In this document: piece after piece, positions 1 to 6,783 of the stretch
How the letters are laid out: the number at the start of each line of letters is the position of its first letter
Position numbering within the stretch: the first letter of the stretch is position 1
From: an uncultured Chloroflexota bacterium
GTDB taxonomy: Bacteria; Chloroflexota; Limnocylindria; Limnocylindrales; CSP1-4
Assembly (NCBI GenBank): GCA_903930745.1
Contig: CAIYZX010000509.1
Location: 1-9,648 of the forward strand
Length of the DNA: 9,648 nt
Direction: 5' to 3'
Notes under the pieces: generated by a model
Seen by the model: the letters and a program-made list of their open reading frames with translations, nothing else
Told to the model about the DNA's origin: nothing
Database searches by the model: none
Made by a program: the position numbers and the translations under genes

Positions 1-27
1 CGCAAGCCGGACGAGGACGACGAGTAG
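1..27 (+). CDS. C-terminal end of an upstream gene, partial
   Basis: Only the last eight codons are visible, reading RKPDEDDE and then TAG at 25-27. The frame was chosen because every third codon position is G or C, as in the neighbouring genes. The product cannot be identified from this. Because the next four genes encode the membrane and ATPase parts of a peptide-type ABC importer, an upstream solute-binding protein is a reasonable guess from context only. A rival reading is the frame starting at base 2, which stays open to a TGA at 80-82 and would overlap the permease start as ATGA. Its codons look poorer (AGG, AGT, several A- or T-ending codons). Confidence 0.45.
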   Translation, partial: RKPDEDDE

Positions 28-78
28 CAGGGCGGGACCCGCGCCCGTGCCCCACCTGGCGGCAGCCGGCGGTCAGCG

Positions 79-1047
79 ATGACCGCCGGCTACGTCCTGC
101 GCAAGGTGGCGCAGTCCATCGTCACGATCGCAGCGATCATCCTGCTGCTCTTCGTGATGTTCCGGGCCATGCCCGGCAGCCCGGATCGCGCCATCCGGAA
201 CCCGCACTTCACCCAGCAGCAGCAGGAGGACCTGCGGGCGCGGTACGGCCTGGACAGGCCGCTCATCCCGGACCAGCTGGTCGTCTACATCGAGAGCACG
301 CTCTCGGGTGACCTCGGCTACTCCATCAAGTACGCCGGGCGCCCGGTCATCGAGGTGGTGGCGGAGGCCGCGGGGCCCACGGTGCTGCTGCTGGGCATCG
401 CCGAGGTGCTGGCCATCGTCATCGGCATGGCCCTGGGCTCCATCGCCGGCTGGCATCGCGGCGGCTGGGTGGACCGGCTGGGCGGCGGCCTCGCGCTCGT
501 CTTCTACTCCATGCCCTACTTCGTGGTGGGCATGCCCCTGATCATCGTCTTCGCGGCCGGCCTGGGCTGGTTTCCCACGTCCGGCATGACCACGCCTGGC
601 GGGTCGTCCGATCCCGTGACGTGGCTGCTGGACCTGGGGCGCCACCTTGTCCTGCCGGTGACGGCGGTGACGCTCGGCCTTCTGGGCGCGTACTCCATCC
701 TCATGCGCTCCTCCATCATCGACACGCGGACGGAGGACTACGTCACCACGGCGCGGGCGAAGGGCCTGGCGGACGGGCGGATCCTGCGCACGCACGCCTT
801 CCCGAACGCGATGCTGCCGATGGTGACGCAGATCGCCATCAACCTCGGCTGGGTGGTGGGTGGCGCCATCACCGCGGAGGTGGTCTTCAACTGGCCGGGC
901 ATCGGCACGCTCACCGTGGCGGCGCTGGACCGGCGGGACTACCCGCTCCTGCAGGGGATCTTCCTGCTGGTGGCGGTGTCCGTGGTGCTGTTCAACCTGC
1001 TCGCGGACCTCGTGTACGGGTACCTGGACCCGAGGGTGCGATCGTGA
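79..1047 (+). CDS. Peptide/nickel-type ABC importer permease, DppB/OppB family
   Basis: This 322-residue inner-membrane protein is one of the two channel-forming subunits of a Dpp/Opp-type importer. The N-terminal segment at about residues 12-31 is strongly hydrophobic and is followed by the family-typical MPGSP. A periplasmic loop carries RYGLDRPL (about 55-62) and SGDLGYS (76-82). More membrane spans follow at about 101-124, 136-160, 188-209, 248-270 and 291-312. The cytoplasmic EAA loop that docks the ATPase is DYVTTARAKGL at 220-230 with HAFPNAMLP after it. The end, YLDPRVR, is the usual family ending. Length is normal. No good Shine-Dalgarno lies before the ATG. The stop overlaps the next gene's GTG as GTGA. 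The substrate (peptide, nickel or oligosaccharide) cannot be read from the permease, so no symbol is given. Confidence 0.95.
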   Translation: MTAGYVLRKVAQSIVTIAAIILLLFVMFRAMPGSPDRAIRNPHFTQQQQEDLRARYGLDRPLIPDQLVVYIESTLSGDLGYSIKYAGRPVIEVVAEAAGPTVLLLGIAEVLAIVIGMALGSIAGWHRGGWVDRLGGGLALVFYSMPYFVVGMPLIIVFAAGLGWFPTSGMTTPGGSSDPVTWLLDLGRHLVLPVTAVTLGLLGAYSILMRSSIIDTRTEDYVTTARAKGLADGRILRTHAFPNAMLPMVTQIAINLGWVVGGAITAEVVFNWPGIGTLTVAALDRRDYPLLQGIFLLVAVSVVLFNLLADLVYGYLDPRVRS

Positions 1048-1979
1048 CCACCGTGGCTCCCGTGACCGCCGCCTCCACCCTGCCGCGCCGCCGCCGCGCC
1101 GACGGCCTCCGCCGTCTCCTGGCGCGCACGGACGGCCTCATCGGCGTCGCGATCCTCGTGATCTTCGGCCTCCTCGCCCTGGCGCCCACGCTCTTCGTGG
1201 GCCCGCTGCAGGACGTGGTGACGGCCACCGGGCTGCCCCTGGATCCGCCGTCCGCGGCCGCGCTCCTGGGCACGGACGAGCTGGGCCGCGACATGGTCAA
1301 CATCACGGTCCACGGCGCCCGGATCTCCATGTCCATCGGCCTCATGGCCACGATCATCACGATCCTGCTGGGCACGGTGGTGGGGATCGTGGCGGGCTAC
1401 GTGGGCGGCGTGACGGACGCGCTCCTGATGCGCTTCTCGGACTTCCTGCTCGTCCTGCCCACCGTGGTGCTGGCGCTGATCCTGGCACCGGTGCTGGACG
1501 CGGTGGTGGGCGAGGGCGCGGAGCTCTTCGGCATCCGGTCCACGCTGCTCATCGTGGTGGTGGTCATCGGCCTCACGTCATGGCCGTCATGCGCACGCGT
1601 CATCCGCAGCCAGGTCCTCTCGCTCAAGGAGCGGATGTTCGTGGACCGCGCGCGAGTGGTGGGCTCCGGGCCCGGCTGGATCATGCGCCGCCACATCCTG
1701 CCCAACGTGGTGAACCTCGTGGTGGCGCAGGCCGTCCTCACGTTCGCCTCCGCGGTCTTCACGGAGACCACGCTCGCGTTCATCGGCCTTGGCGACCCGG
1801 CGGCGCCGTCCTGGGGCCAGGTGCTCAACGCCGCGCAGACCGCGGGCGCCCCGGGCCTTGGCGCCTGGTGGTACGTCCTGCCGCCCGCGGCGTGCGTGGT
1901 CCTCGTGGTGCTCGCGTTCACGCTGGTGGGCAACGCCCTCGATGACGTCCTCAACCCCCGCGCGAGGGGCCGGCGATGA
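1044..1979 (+). CDS. Peptide/nickel-type ABC importer permease, DppC/OppC family
   Basis: This is the second membrane subunit, 311 residues, expected to pair with the preceding DppB-type protein. The open frame runs far upstream, but the GTG at 1044 is chosen because it overlaps the previous stop by four bases (GTGA) and gives a normal family length. A basic N-terminus (RRRR at 15-18) leads into a first span at about 32-52. LGTDELGRDMVN at 75-86 is the DppC hallmark. Further spans lie at about 98-121, 133-151, 167-179, 224-247 and 277-296. The EAA loop is VDRARVVGSGP (200-210), then HILPNVV. LAFIGLGDP at 244-252 and the end near DDVLNPRAR are also typical. It ends in an ATGA overlap with the first ATPase gene, implying translational coupling. 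Confidence 0.95.
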   Translation: MTTVAPVTAASTLPRRRRADGLRRLLARTDGLIGVAILVIFGLLALAPTLFVGPLQDVVTATGLPLDPPSAAALLGTDELGRDMVNITVHGARISMSIGLMATIITILLGTVVGIVAGYVGGVTDALLMRFSDFLLVLPTVVLALILAPVLDAVVGEGAELFGIRSTLLIVVVVIGLTSWPSCARVIRSQVLSLKERMFVDRARVVGSGPGWIMRRHILPNVVNLVVAQAVLTFASAVFTETTLAFIGLGDPAAPSWGQVLNAAQTAGAPGLGAWWYVLPPAACVVLVVLAFTLVGNALDDVLNPRARGRR

Positions 1980-3100
1980 CCGAGCCCGTGCGCCCCGACG
2001 CGCTGCGCCCGGACCCCGCCCTGATCCGGGGACGCCGCCAGTGGCCGCTGCCCAGGCAGGCGGACCCCTCCGCGCCGCTCCTGGAGGTGGAGAACCTGGC
2101 GGTCCGCTTCAAGATGCCCGGCGGCTCCGTGAAGGCCGTGGACGGCGTCTCGTTCCGCCTGGACGATGGCGAGGCCCTGGGCATCGCCGGCGAGTCCGGC
2201 TGCGGCAAGACCACCACGGCGCTCTCGCTGGTCCAGCTCCTGCCGGCGAACGGGAGGATCCGCAGCGGGTCCGTCAAGCTGTTCGGCATCGACCTCGCGC
2301 AGAAGAGCGAGCGGCAGCTCAACCGGTACCGCTGGCGCGAGATCAGCCTGGTCTTCCAGGGCGCGATGAACGCGCTGAACCCCGTCCAGCGGGTGGGCCA
2401 CCAGGTCGCGGAGCCCATCGAGGTGCGGCTTGGCCAGTCCCGCGAGGCGTCGCGCAGGCGTGCCGCGGAGCTGCTGGATCTCGTGGGCATCCCGGCAGCC
2501 CGCGCCTCCGCGTACCCGCACGAGCTCTCCGGCGGCATGCGCCAGCGCGCGATGATCGCCATGGCGCTCGCGTGCGACCCGGCCATCGTCATCGGCGACG
2601 AGCCCACGACCGCCCTGGACGTGATGGTCCAGGCGCAGATCCTGCAGCTCCTGGAGCAGCTCCGCCGGGACCTCGGCCTCTCGCTGATGCTGATCACGCA
2701 CGACCTGTCCGTGATCGCGGAGACGTGCGACCGCGTGATGATCATGTACGCCGGCCGCGTGGCGGAGGAGGGGCCGGTGCGCCGCGTCTTCACCGCGCCG
2801 CGCCACCCGTACACGCGCCGGCTGCTCTCCGCGTTCCCCAACATCCACGCGGACCGTCGAACCCTCGAGGTCATCCCGGGCCAGCTGCCTGACCTGCGCA
2901 ACCCCCCGCCCGGCTGCCGCTTCGCGCCGCGCTGCGCGGAGGCGATGGCCGTCTGCTCCACCGAGGTGCCGGCCGAGGTCCGGTTCGACGACGGCGTCCG
3001 CGTCGCGTGCCACCTCTTCCCGTCCGGCGCCGCCGCCACGGCCGAGACCGCCGCCCCGCTCACCGTCCCTGCCGGGGCCGCGGTGGAGGGCGCCCGGTGA
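1976..3100 (+). CDS. ABC importer ATPase, DppD/OppD family
   Basis: This 374-residue protein is one of two nucleotide-binding subunits that power the importer by ATP hydrolysis at the cytoplasmic face. Visible motifs in order are Walker A GESGCGKTT (72-80), Q-loop FQGAMNALNP with Gln128, signature LSGGMRQR (184-191), Walker B VIGDEPTTALD (205-215) and the switch His in ITHDLS (His242). All key residues are present, so it should be active. The C-terminal oligopeptide-importer extension starts near 280 (HPYTRRLL) and has four Cys at 314, 320, 327 and 345 (CX5CX6CX17C). An N-terminal extension of about 35 residues precedes the first strand. The start overlaps the permease stop as ATGA, and the end overlaps the next GTG as GTGA. 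Confidence 0.96.
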   Translation: MTEPVRPDALRPDPALIRGRRQWPLPRQADPSAPLLEVENLAVRFKMPGGSVKAVDGVSFRLDDGEALGIAGESGCGKTTTALSLVQLLPANGRIRSGSVKLFGIDLAQKSERQLNRYRWREISLVFQGAMNALNPVQRVGHQVAEPIEVRLGQSREASRRRAAELLDLVGIPAARASAYPHELSGGMRQRAMIAMALACDPAIVIGDEPTTALDVMVQAQILQLLEQLRRDLGLSLMLITHDLSVIAETCDRVMIMYAGRVAEEGPVRRVFTAPRHPYTRRLLSAFPNIHADRRTLEVIPGQLPDLRNPPPGCRFAPRCAEAMAVCSTEVPAEVRFDDGVRVACHLFPSGAAATAETAAPLTVPAGAAVEGAR

Positions 3101-4122
3101 GCGACGAACTCCTCCGCATCGAGGGCCTGCAGGTCCACTTCCCCGTCCGTGGCGGCATCCTGGACACCCTGCGGCGCCGGCCCGGGCGCGTGGTCCGCGC
3201 GGTGGACGGGATCGACCTCACGATCAACCGCGGCGAGATCCTGGCGCTGGTGGGGGAGTCCGGCTCCGGCAAGACCACCACCGGGCGGGTGATCGCCAAG
3301 CTCACGCGCCAGACCGGCGGCCGCGTGGTCTTCGGCGGCGAGGACGTCTCGGCGCTCTGGGGCACCGGGCGCCTGCGCCCGTACCGCCGGCGCGTCCAGG
3401 TCATATTCCAGGATCCGTACGAGACGCTGAACCCCAAGCACACCGTGGGCGACTTCGTGGAGGAGCCGCTGCTCGTGGGCGCCCAGCGCCTCTCGCGGGA
3501 GGAGCGAAGGACCCGCGTCCTCGCCGCCCTCGAGAGCGCCGGCCTCCGGCCCGCCGCGGACTTCGCCGGCCGCTATCCACATGAGCTCTCCGGTGGCCAG
3601 CGCCAGCGCGTGGTGATCGCGGGCGCGCTGGTGATGGACCCGGAGCTGGTGGTGGCGGACGAGCCCGTCTCCATGTTGGATGTGAGCATCCGCACGGAGC
3701 TGCTGCGCCTGATGCTGGACCTGCGCCGGGAGCGCGGGCTGACGTACCTGTTCATCACCCACGACCTCTCCATCGCCTGGGTGCTGGCGGACCGGATCGC
3801 GGTCATGTACCTCGGGCGCATCCTTGAGGTCGGGCCCGCGGAGCAGGTCATCCGCGCGCCGGCCAACCCGTACACCCAGGCACTGGTGTCCGTGTCGCCC
3901 TCACCGGAGCCGCCGGCCGAGAGCGCCGATGGCGAGCGGGCGCCCCGGACCATCCTCGTTGGCGAGACGCCGGATGCCGCCCACGTTCCAGCGGGCTGCC
4001 GGTTCCACCCGCGCTGCCCGGTTGCGGTGGCGCGCTGCCGGACCGAGGAGCCGCCGCTCACCAGCGTGGGCGAGGGGCACCAGGCGGCCTGCTGGCTCCT
4101 CGGGGAGCGCGAGACGCGGTAG
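3097..4122 (+). CDS. ABC importer ATPase, DppF/OppF family
   Basis: This is the second nucleotide-binding subunit, 341 residues, the likely heterodimer partner of the preceding ATPase. The frame is open upstream, but the GTG at 3097 gives VSDELLRIEGLQVHF, a normal family N-terminus, and overlaps the previous stop as GTGA. Motifs are Walker A GESGSGKTT (53-61), Q-loop FQDPYETLNP with Gln105, signature LSGGQRQR (164-171), Walker B VVADEPVSMLD (185-195) and the switch His in ITHDLS (His222). The C-terminal extension begins at NPYTQALV (257-264) and carries Cys 301, 307, 314 and 332, with the same CX5CX6CX17C spacing as its partner. It is the last gene of the operon here; a terminator-like hairpin and a convergent gene follow. 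Confidence 0.96.
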   Translation: MSDELLRIEGLQVHFPVRGGILDTLRRRPGRVVRAVDGIDLTINRGEILALVGESGSGKTTTGRVIAKLTRQTGGRVVFGGEDVSALWGTGRLRPYRRRVQVIFQDPYETLNPKHTVGDFVEEPLLVGAQRLSREERRTRVLAALESAGLRPAADFAGRYPHELSGGQRQRVVIAGALVMDPELVVADEPVSMLDVSIRTELLRLMLDLRRERGLTYLFITHDLSIAWVLADRIAVMYLGRILEVGPAEQVIRAPANPYTQALVSVSPSPEPPAESADGERAPRTILVGETPDAAHVPAGCRFHPRCPVAVARCRTEEPPLTSVGEGHQAACWLLGERETR

Positions 4123-4152
4123 TCCGCCCGTGGGGTCGCGACGGCCCGGGAA

Positions 4153-4193
4153 TCGAGAACGCCCCCGGCGGGTACCCGGAGGCGCTCGTTCGA
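4153..4193. terminator. Hairpin between convergent genes, probable terminator
   Basis: The core stem pairs CGCCCCCGG (4160-4168) with CCGGAGGCG (4176-4184), eight of nine pairs around a 7-nt loop. Outside it, TCGAGAAC (4153-4160) and GTTCGA (4188-4193) are partly complementary, allowing an imperfect extension. It lies about 30 bp after the importer operon stop and about 57 bp past the stop of the convergent water-channel gene, so it could serve both. There is no clean U-tract on either side, so intrinsic termination is inferred from position and structure. Confidence 0.45.
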
Positions 4194-4222
4194 GGTGCTG
4201 CGGCCGCGTTGCCGCGACCGAA

Positions 4223-4258
4223 TGACGCGGGTGGCGCGGGTTACGCGGGCTACGCGTC
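4223..4258. repeat. 9-bp tandem repeat ending across the water-channel stop codon
   Basis: Three near-identical 9-bp units on the plus strand, TGACGCGGG (4223-4231), TGGCGCGGG (4232-4240) and TTACGCGGG (4241-4249), are followed by a degenerate fourth, CTACGCGTC (4250-4258). The fourth contains the stop codon of the minus-strand gene. In that gene's frame the units read GAC-GCG-TAG, CCC-GCG-TAA, CCC-GCG-CCA and CCC-GCG-TCA, so a second in-frame stop follows directly. The unit length of three codons suggests slippage duplication at the gene end. Confidence 0.6.
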
Positions 4259-4909
4259 CGCGCCGGAGCCCATCGCCTTGAAGGCGGCCCAGCCGATGAC
4301 GGCGCCGGCGATGGGGCCGACGAGGTAGATCCAGAGGGCGGACATGTCGCCGCCCACCAGCGCGGAGCCGATGGAGCGGGCCGGGTTCACGGACGCGCCG
4401 GACAGCGTGGCGGTGGCGAAGTGGATGGCCACGAGGGTGAGCGGGATCACGAGGCCGGCGATGTTGCCGGCACGCTTGGTCACGGTCAGGATCACCGCGA
4501 GGAAGGCCGCGGTGGCCAGGACCTCGATGATCAGCGCGCCGGTGGCCGTGGTGGTGGCGCCCGGGGCGGTGATGCCGGCCCTGACGGCGTCCTGGCTCAC
4601 GGTGGCCATCACGACCACGCCGGCGCCGATGGCGCCAACGACCTGGGCGACGATGTAGCCCACCGCGTCAACGATGGACGTGCGGCCGTCGAGGACCATG
4701 GCCACGGTGACCGCCGGGTTGTAGTGGCCGCCGCTGATGTGGCCGAAGGCGAAGATGGCGGCGAGCAGGCCGAAGCCGAAGGAGAAGGGGACGACCAGCA
4801 GGCCGCCCACCGCGCCGCTCGTGGCGCCGAACGCCGCGACCGACAGGTAGCCGATGGTGAAGAACAGGAACGTGCCGAGCAGCTCGGCGGCGTACTTCTT
4901 GACGCTCAT
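4250..4909 (-). CDS. Aquaporin-type MIP family water channel
   Basis: This 219-residue membrane protein has the six-span plus two half-helix layout of the major intrinsic protein family. The two pore NPA motifs are GGHYNPAVT (Asn64-Ala66) and ASVNPARS (Asn175-Ala177). Aligned by eye to E. coli AqpZ, the selectivity filter is Phe44, His163, Ala172 and Arg178. AqpZ has Phe, His, Thr, Arg, so water is more likely than glycerol; the loop is also short, as in water channels. The start chosen is the ATG giving MSVKKYAAELLGTF, which matches the family N-terminus and has GGGAGGT upstream with about 12 nt spacing. An in-frame ATG at 5005 would add 32 Pro/Gly/Arg-rich residues unlike the family. It is convergent with the importer operon and appears to be a single-gene unit. 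Confidence 0.93.
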   Translation of the reverse strand: MSVKKYAAELLGTFLFFTIGYLSVAAFGATSGAVGGLLVVPFSFGFGLLAAIFAFGHISGGHYNPAVTVAMVLDGRTSIVDAVGYIVAQVVGAIGAGVVVMATVSQDAVRAGITAPGATTTATGALIIEVLATAAFLAVILTVTKRAGNIAGLVIPLTLVAIHFATATLSGASVNPARSIGSALVGGDMSALWIYLVGPIAGAVIGWAAFKAMGSGADA

Positions 4910-4922
4910 GGCTTGGAACAGA

Positions 4923-4953
4923 CCTCCCAGATGTGGAGCGCGCGCCCTCCCAG
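4923..4953 (-). promoter_or_regulatory. Ribosome binding site, with an upstream duplicate, of the water-channel gene
   Basis: Read on the minus strand, CTGGGAGG occurs twice, at 4953-4946 and 4930-4923, exactly 23 bp apart. The copy nearer the gene places GGAGGT about 12 nt before the ATG at 4909 and decides that start. The distal copy has no start codon at a proper distance. Confidence 0.5.
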
Positions 4954-4967
4954 GTCCGCGCGCGGAC
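4954..4967. promoter_or_regulatory. Perfect 14-bp palindrome at the predicted start of the water-channel transcript
   Basis: GTCCGCGCGCGGAC is its own reverse complement. It lies just downstream of the candidate -10 element at 4981-4976, roughly +2 to +15 of the predicted transcript. It could be an operator for a dimeric repressor or a small leader hairpin. Alternating CG makes chance palindromes likelier in this composition. Confidence 0.3.
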
Positions 4968-4975
4968 GCGGCGGA

Positions 4976-5005
4976 AGTATGCGGTGGCCCGCGGGAGATC
5001 GGCAA
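4976..5005 (-). promoter_or_regulatory. Candidate promoter of the water-channel gene
   Basis: On the minus strand TTGCCG (5005-5000) is followed, after 18 bp, by CATACT (4981-4976). Each matches four of six bases of the sigma-70 hexamers TTGACA and TATAAT. Transcription would begin near 4969, giving a leader of about 60 nt. The short A/T run stands out in very GC-rich DNA, but a by-eye match of this strength is only suggestive. Confidence 0.35.
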
Positions 5006-5057
5006 GGTGCGCCGCCCCGCGACCGCGGTGGCTCCCGGTGGCCGCCTCGGGCGGGCC

Positions 5058-5091
5058 GGCGTCAGGGGATCGGCGTCAGGGGATCGGCGTC
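5058..5091. repeat. 14-bp tandem repeat across the stop codon of the SpoIID-domain gene
   Basis: GGCGTCAGGGGATC occurs twice head to tail (5058-5071 and 5072-5085), followed by a partial third copy GGCGTC (5086-5091). The unit contains the minus-strand TGA stop (5078-5076), and the downstream copy repeats the same TGA 14 bp later, out of frame. It looks like a recent slippage duplication at the gene end. Confidence 0.75.
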
Positions 5092-6722
5092 GTGGTGAAG
5101 CAGTTGCTCAGCAGCGCCCGCGTGCCAAGCGGCCGGCGGGCGTTGTAGACGGCACGGAAGACATCCCCGGAGACCGTCTTCGTGCCGGCGGAGCCACGGA
5201 TCACCACCTGGTACAGGCGTCCGGAGACGCCGCGCCGGCGCAGATCGAGGGAGGTCACGGTGCCAACGCTCGTGCGCGGATCCGCGCCCAGCATCGCCGA
5301 GAGCTGTGCGTTCGCAAGGGCGCTCGTGGTCCAGCCGTAGTACATGGCACCGCCGTCGTACGGGATGCCGAACTCGTTGCGGTCCACGATGCCCCGCAGG
5401 TACGCCACCGGCGTCCCGGGCGCCCCCGTGCTCGTGGTGAAGGCGTACTCGTTGTTCTCGGTGGCCCCGCCGCCCGTGGAGAAGAAGAACGCGTTGACCA
5501 CCGTGGTCCCCACCTTGATGACGAGACCGGGCTCCGCCGCGATCAGCGCGTCCGTGGCGGGCCGCTCCGCCTCCACGCCGCGGTAGACCTGGGATCGCGT
5601 GTCGTCGTAGACGTCGAAGGCGCCGGTGAGCGGGTGCAGGTGGCGCACCGCGTAGCTCCGCGCGGCGACGACCTGGGCGCGGAGCGCCTCCTTCGGCCAG
5701 GTGACCGGCATCTCCACGGGCGCCACGCCGCGGATGTAGTCGTCCAGTCCCAGCGTGTTCACGACGCTCACGGACGCGGTGCCCAGGATCAGCGTGAGCG
5801 TGCCGCGGTACGTGTCATAGGTAGAGGGCTTGGAGACCAGCTGCAGCTGCGAGGCGGGCTCAAGGGGCGTGATCACGGGTCTGCCCCTGATCCTCGTGTC
5901 GGGGACCACCTCGGTCCCGTCGGGCAGGGTCACGCGGACGTGCCACGTGGTGATGGTCACGCCGTCCACGGTGGTGGTGGTCCGCCAGGTCCGTGCGGTG
6001 GCGGTTGCCGGGAGGACGGCGTCAATGCCGGAGATGGACCACGTCCCGCCGAGGCCCGTGACCACGAGCGGCGCCGTTGAGCGGGCCGGGTAGGCGGTCA
6101 TCAGCAGGACGCGGACGGCGCGTGTGCTGCTGACGTGGCCCGGGAGCGCACCTCTGAAGTAGGCGGCGAGGATCTGCTCTGCCGTCTGGCCGGCGGCGGC
6201 TCGGCCCTTCGCACCGTACTGGCTCATCCCAACGCCGTGGCCGTAGCCGCGCCCGTAGAACGTGACGGAGGCGCCCACGGGGCTCACGGAAGTGGGCCAC
6301 ACCGGGGTGGGCCAGGGCGTGGGGGTGGGCGTGGGAACCGGCGTGGGCGTGGGAACCGGCGTCGCCGTGGGATCCGGCGTGGGGGTGGCGTCCGGATCCG
6401 GCGTGGGGGTGGGCGTAGGGGTGGGCACCACATCCGGCGGCGGGCTGGGCGTGGGCGATGGGGTGGGGCTGGGCGTGGGGACGGCGACCACCGGGGCCGC
6501 CTCGGGCGCCGGGCCGGGCGTGGGGTCCGGGGACGCGGCGGGCGTGGGATCGGCTGTGGCCTGGGCAGCCAAGGGATCGGCCTGCGTCTGCGTCCACGCC
6601 GCTGCGGTGGGCACCGTCACGGCGGCGTGGACGATGGACGTGGGGGCGGCGGGCGTCACGGCGGTGACCACGGCGAGCAGGCCCGGCAGCAGCCAGCGGA
6701 GGACTGCGGCGGACGCGTGCAT
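5076..6722 (-). CDS. Secreted SpoIID/LytB-domain protein with Pro/Thr linker
   Basis: This 548-residue protein is probably exported and acts on peptidoglycan; SpoIID itself is a lytic transglycosylase that cuts glycan strands stripped of peptides. A signal peptide is seen at 1-33 (Arg9, then LLPGLLAVVTAV, ending IVHA). A Pro/Thr/Ser-rich linker with many PTP and PSP units spans about 57-141. The SpoIID domain has GRGYGHGVGMSQYGA (157-171), then LGLDDYIRGVAPVEMP (325-339) with Glu337 aligning with the family's catalytic Glu, EALRAQVVAARSYAVR (345-360), and FFSTGGGATENNE (413-425). The ATG at 6722 is preferred because AGGA lies 6 nt upstream and the signal peptide starts at once. An in-frame ATG at 6749 adds nine residues but its GGAG is only one base away. 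No sporulation gene is near, so a vegetative wall role is inferred. Confidence 0.88.
   Translation of the reverse strand: MHASAAVLRWLLPGLLAVVTAVTPAAPTSIVHAAVTVPTAAAWTQTQADPLAAQATADPTPAASPDPTPGPAPEAAPVVAVPTPSPTPSPTPSPPPDVVPTPTPTPTPDPDATPTPDPTATPVPTPTPVPTPTPTPWPTPVWPTSVSPVGASVTFYGRGYGHGVGMSQYGAKGRAAAGQTAEQILAAYFRGALPGHVSSTRAVRVLLMTAYPARSTAPLVVTGLGGTWSISGIDAVLPATATARTWRTTTTVDGVTITTWHVRVTLPDGTEVVPDTRIRGRPVITPLEPASQLQLVSKPSTYDTYRGTLTLILGTASVSVVNTLGLDDYIRGVAPVEMPVTWPKEALRAQVVAARSYAVRHLHPLTGAFDVYDDTRSQVYRGVEAERPATDALIAAEPGLVIKVGTTVVNAFFFSTGGGATENNEYAFTTSTGAPGTPVAYLRGIVDRNEFGIPYDGGAMYYGWTTSALANAQLSAMLGADPRTSVGTVTSLDLRRRGVSGRLYQVVIRGSAGTKTVSGDVFRAVYNARRPLGTRALLSNCFTTTPIP
6299..6480 (+). repeat. G-run repeat tract encoding the Pro/Thr linker
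   Basis: The plus strand, which is the template for the SpoIID-domain gene, carries long series of short G runs. Clusters lie at 6304-6335 (six runs of three or more G), 6405-6425 (four) and 6442-6480 (seven), with short loops. Within it GTGGGCGTGGGAACCGGC is repeated perfectly head to tail (6325-6342 and 6343-6360), encoding a six-residue linker repeat. The tract satisfies the usual pattern for intramolecular G-quadruplex folding and is a likely spot for length change between strains. Confidence 0.7.
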
Positions 6723-6783
6723 CGGGGATCCTCGTCCAGTGATGCGCATGCTCCAGAGGATGGGGTTGACGGGCCGCACCGGC

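Noticed and set aside
621..1043. Upstream extension of the DppC-type permease
   Set aside because: It would overlap almost half of the DppB-type gene. The GTG at 1044 gives the normal length and a 4-bp overlap like the other junctions.
1397..3013. Long open frame on the minus strand, antisense to the permease and ATPase genes
   Set aside because: Very high G+C removes stop codons from all frames. The translation is rich in Arg, His, Ala and Gly with no domain, and the plus-strand genes carry complete family motifs.
1951..3762. Another long minus-strand open frame over the two ATPase genes
   Set aside because: Same cause. It crosses two well-supported ATPase genes and shows no recognisable motif, low-complexity content apart.
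4910..5005. N-terminal extension of the water channel from an ATG at 5005
   Set aside because: The added residues are Pro/Gly/Arg-rich and unlike any MIP N-terminus, and the ATG at 4909 has a good Shine-Dalgarno.
4421..6080. Plus-strand open frames opposite the water-channel and SpoIID-domain genes
   Set aside because: Their translations are compositionally biased (runs of Gly, Arg, Asp, His) with no domain. The minus strand carries NPA motifs and SpoIID motifs instead.
6766..6771. TTGACG as a -35 box for the hydrolase gene
   Set aside because: No acceptable -10 hexamer lies 16-19 bp downstream; that stretch is the GC-only palindrome region.
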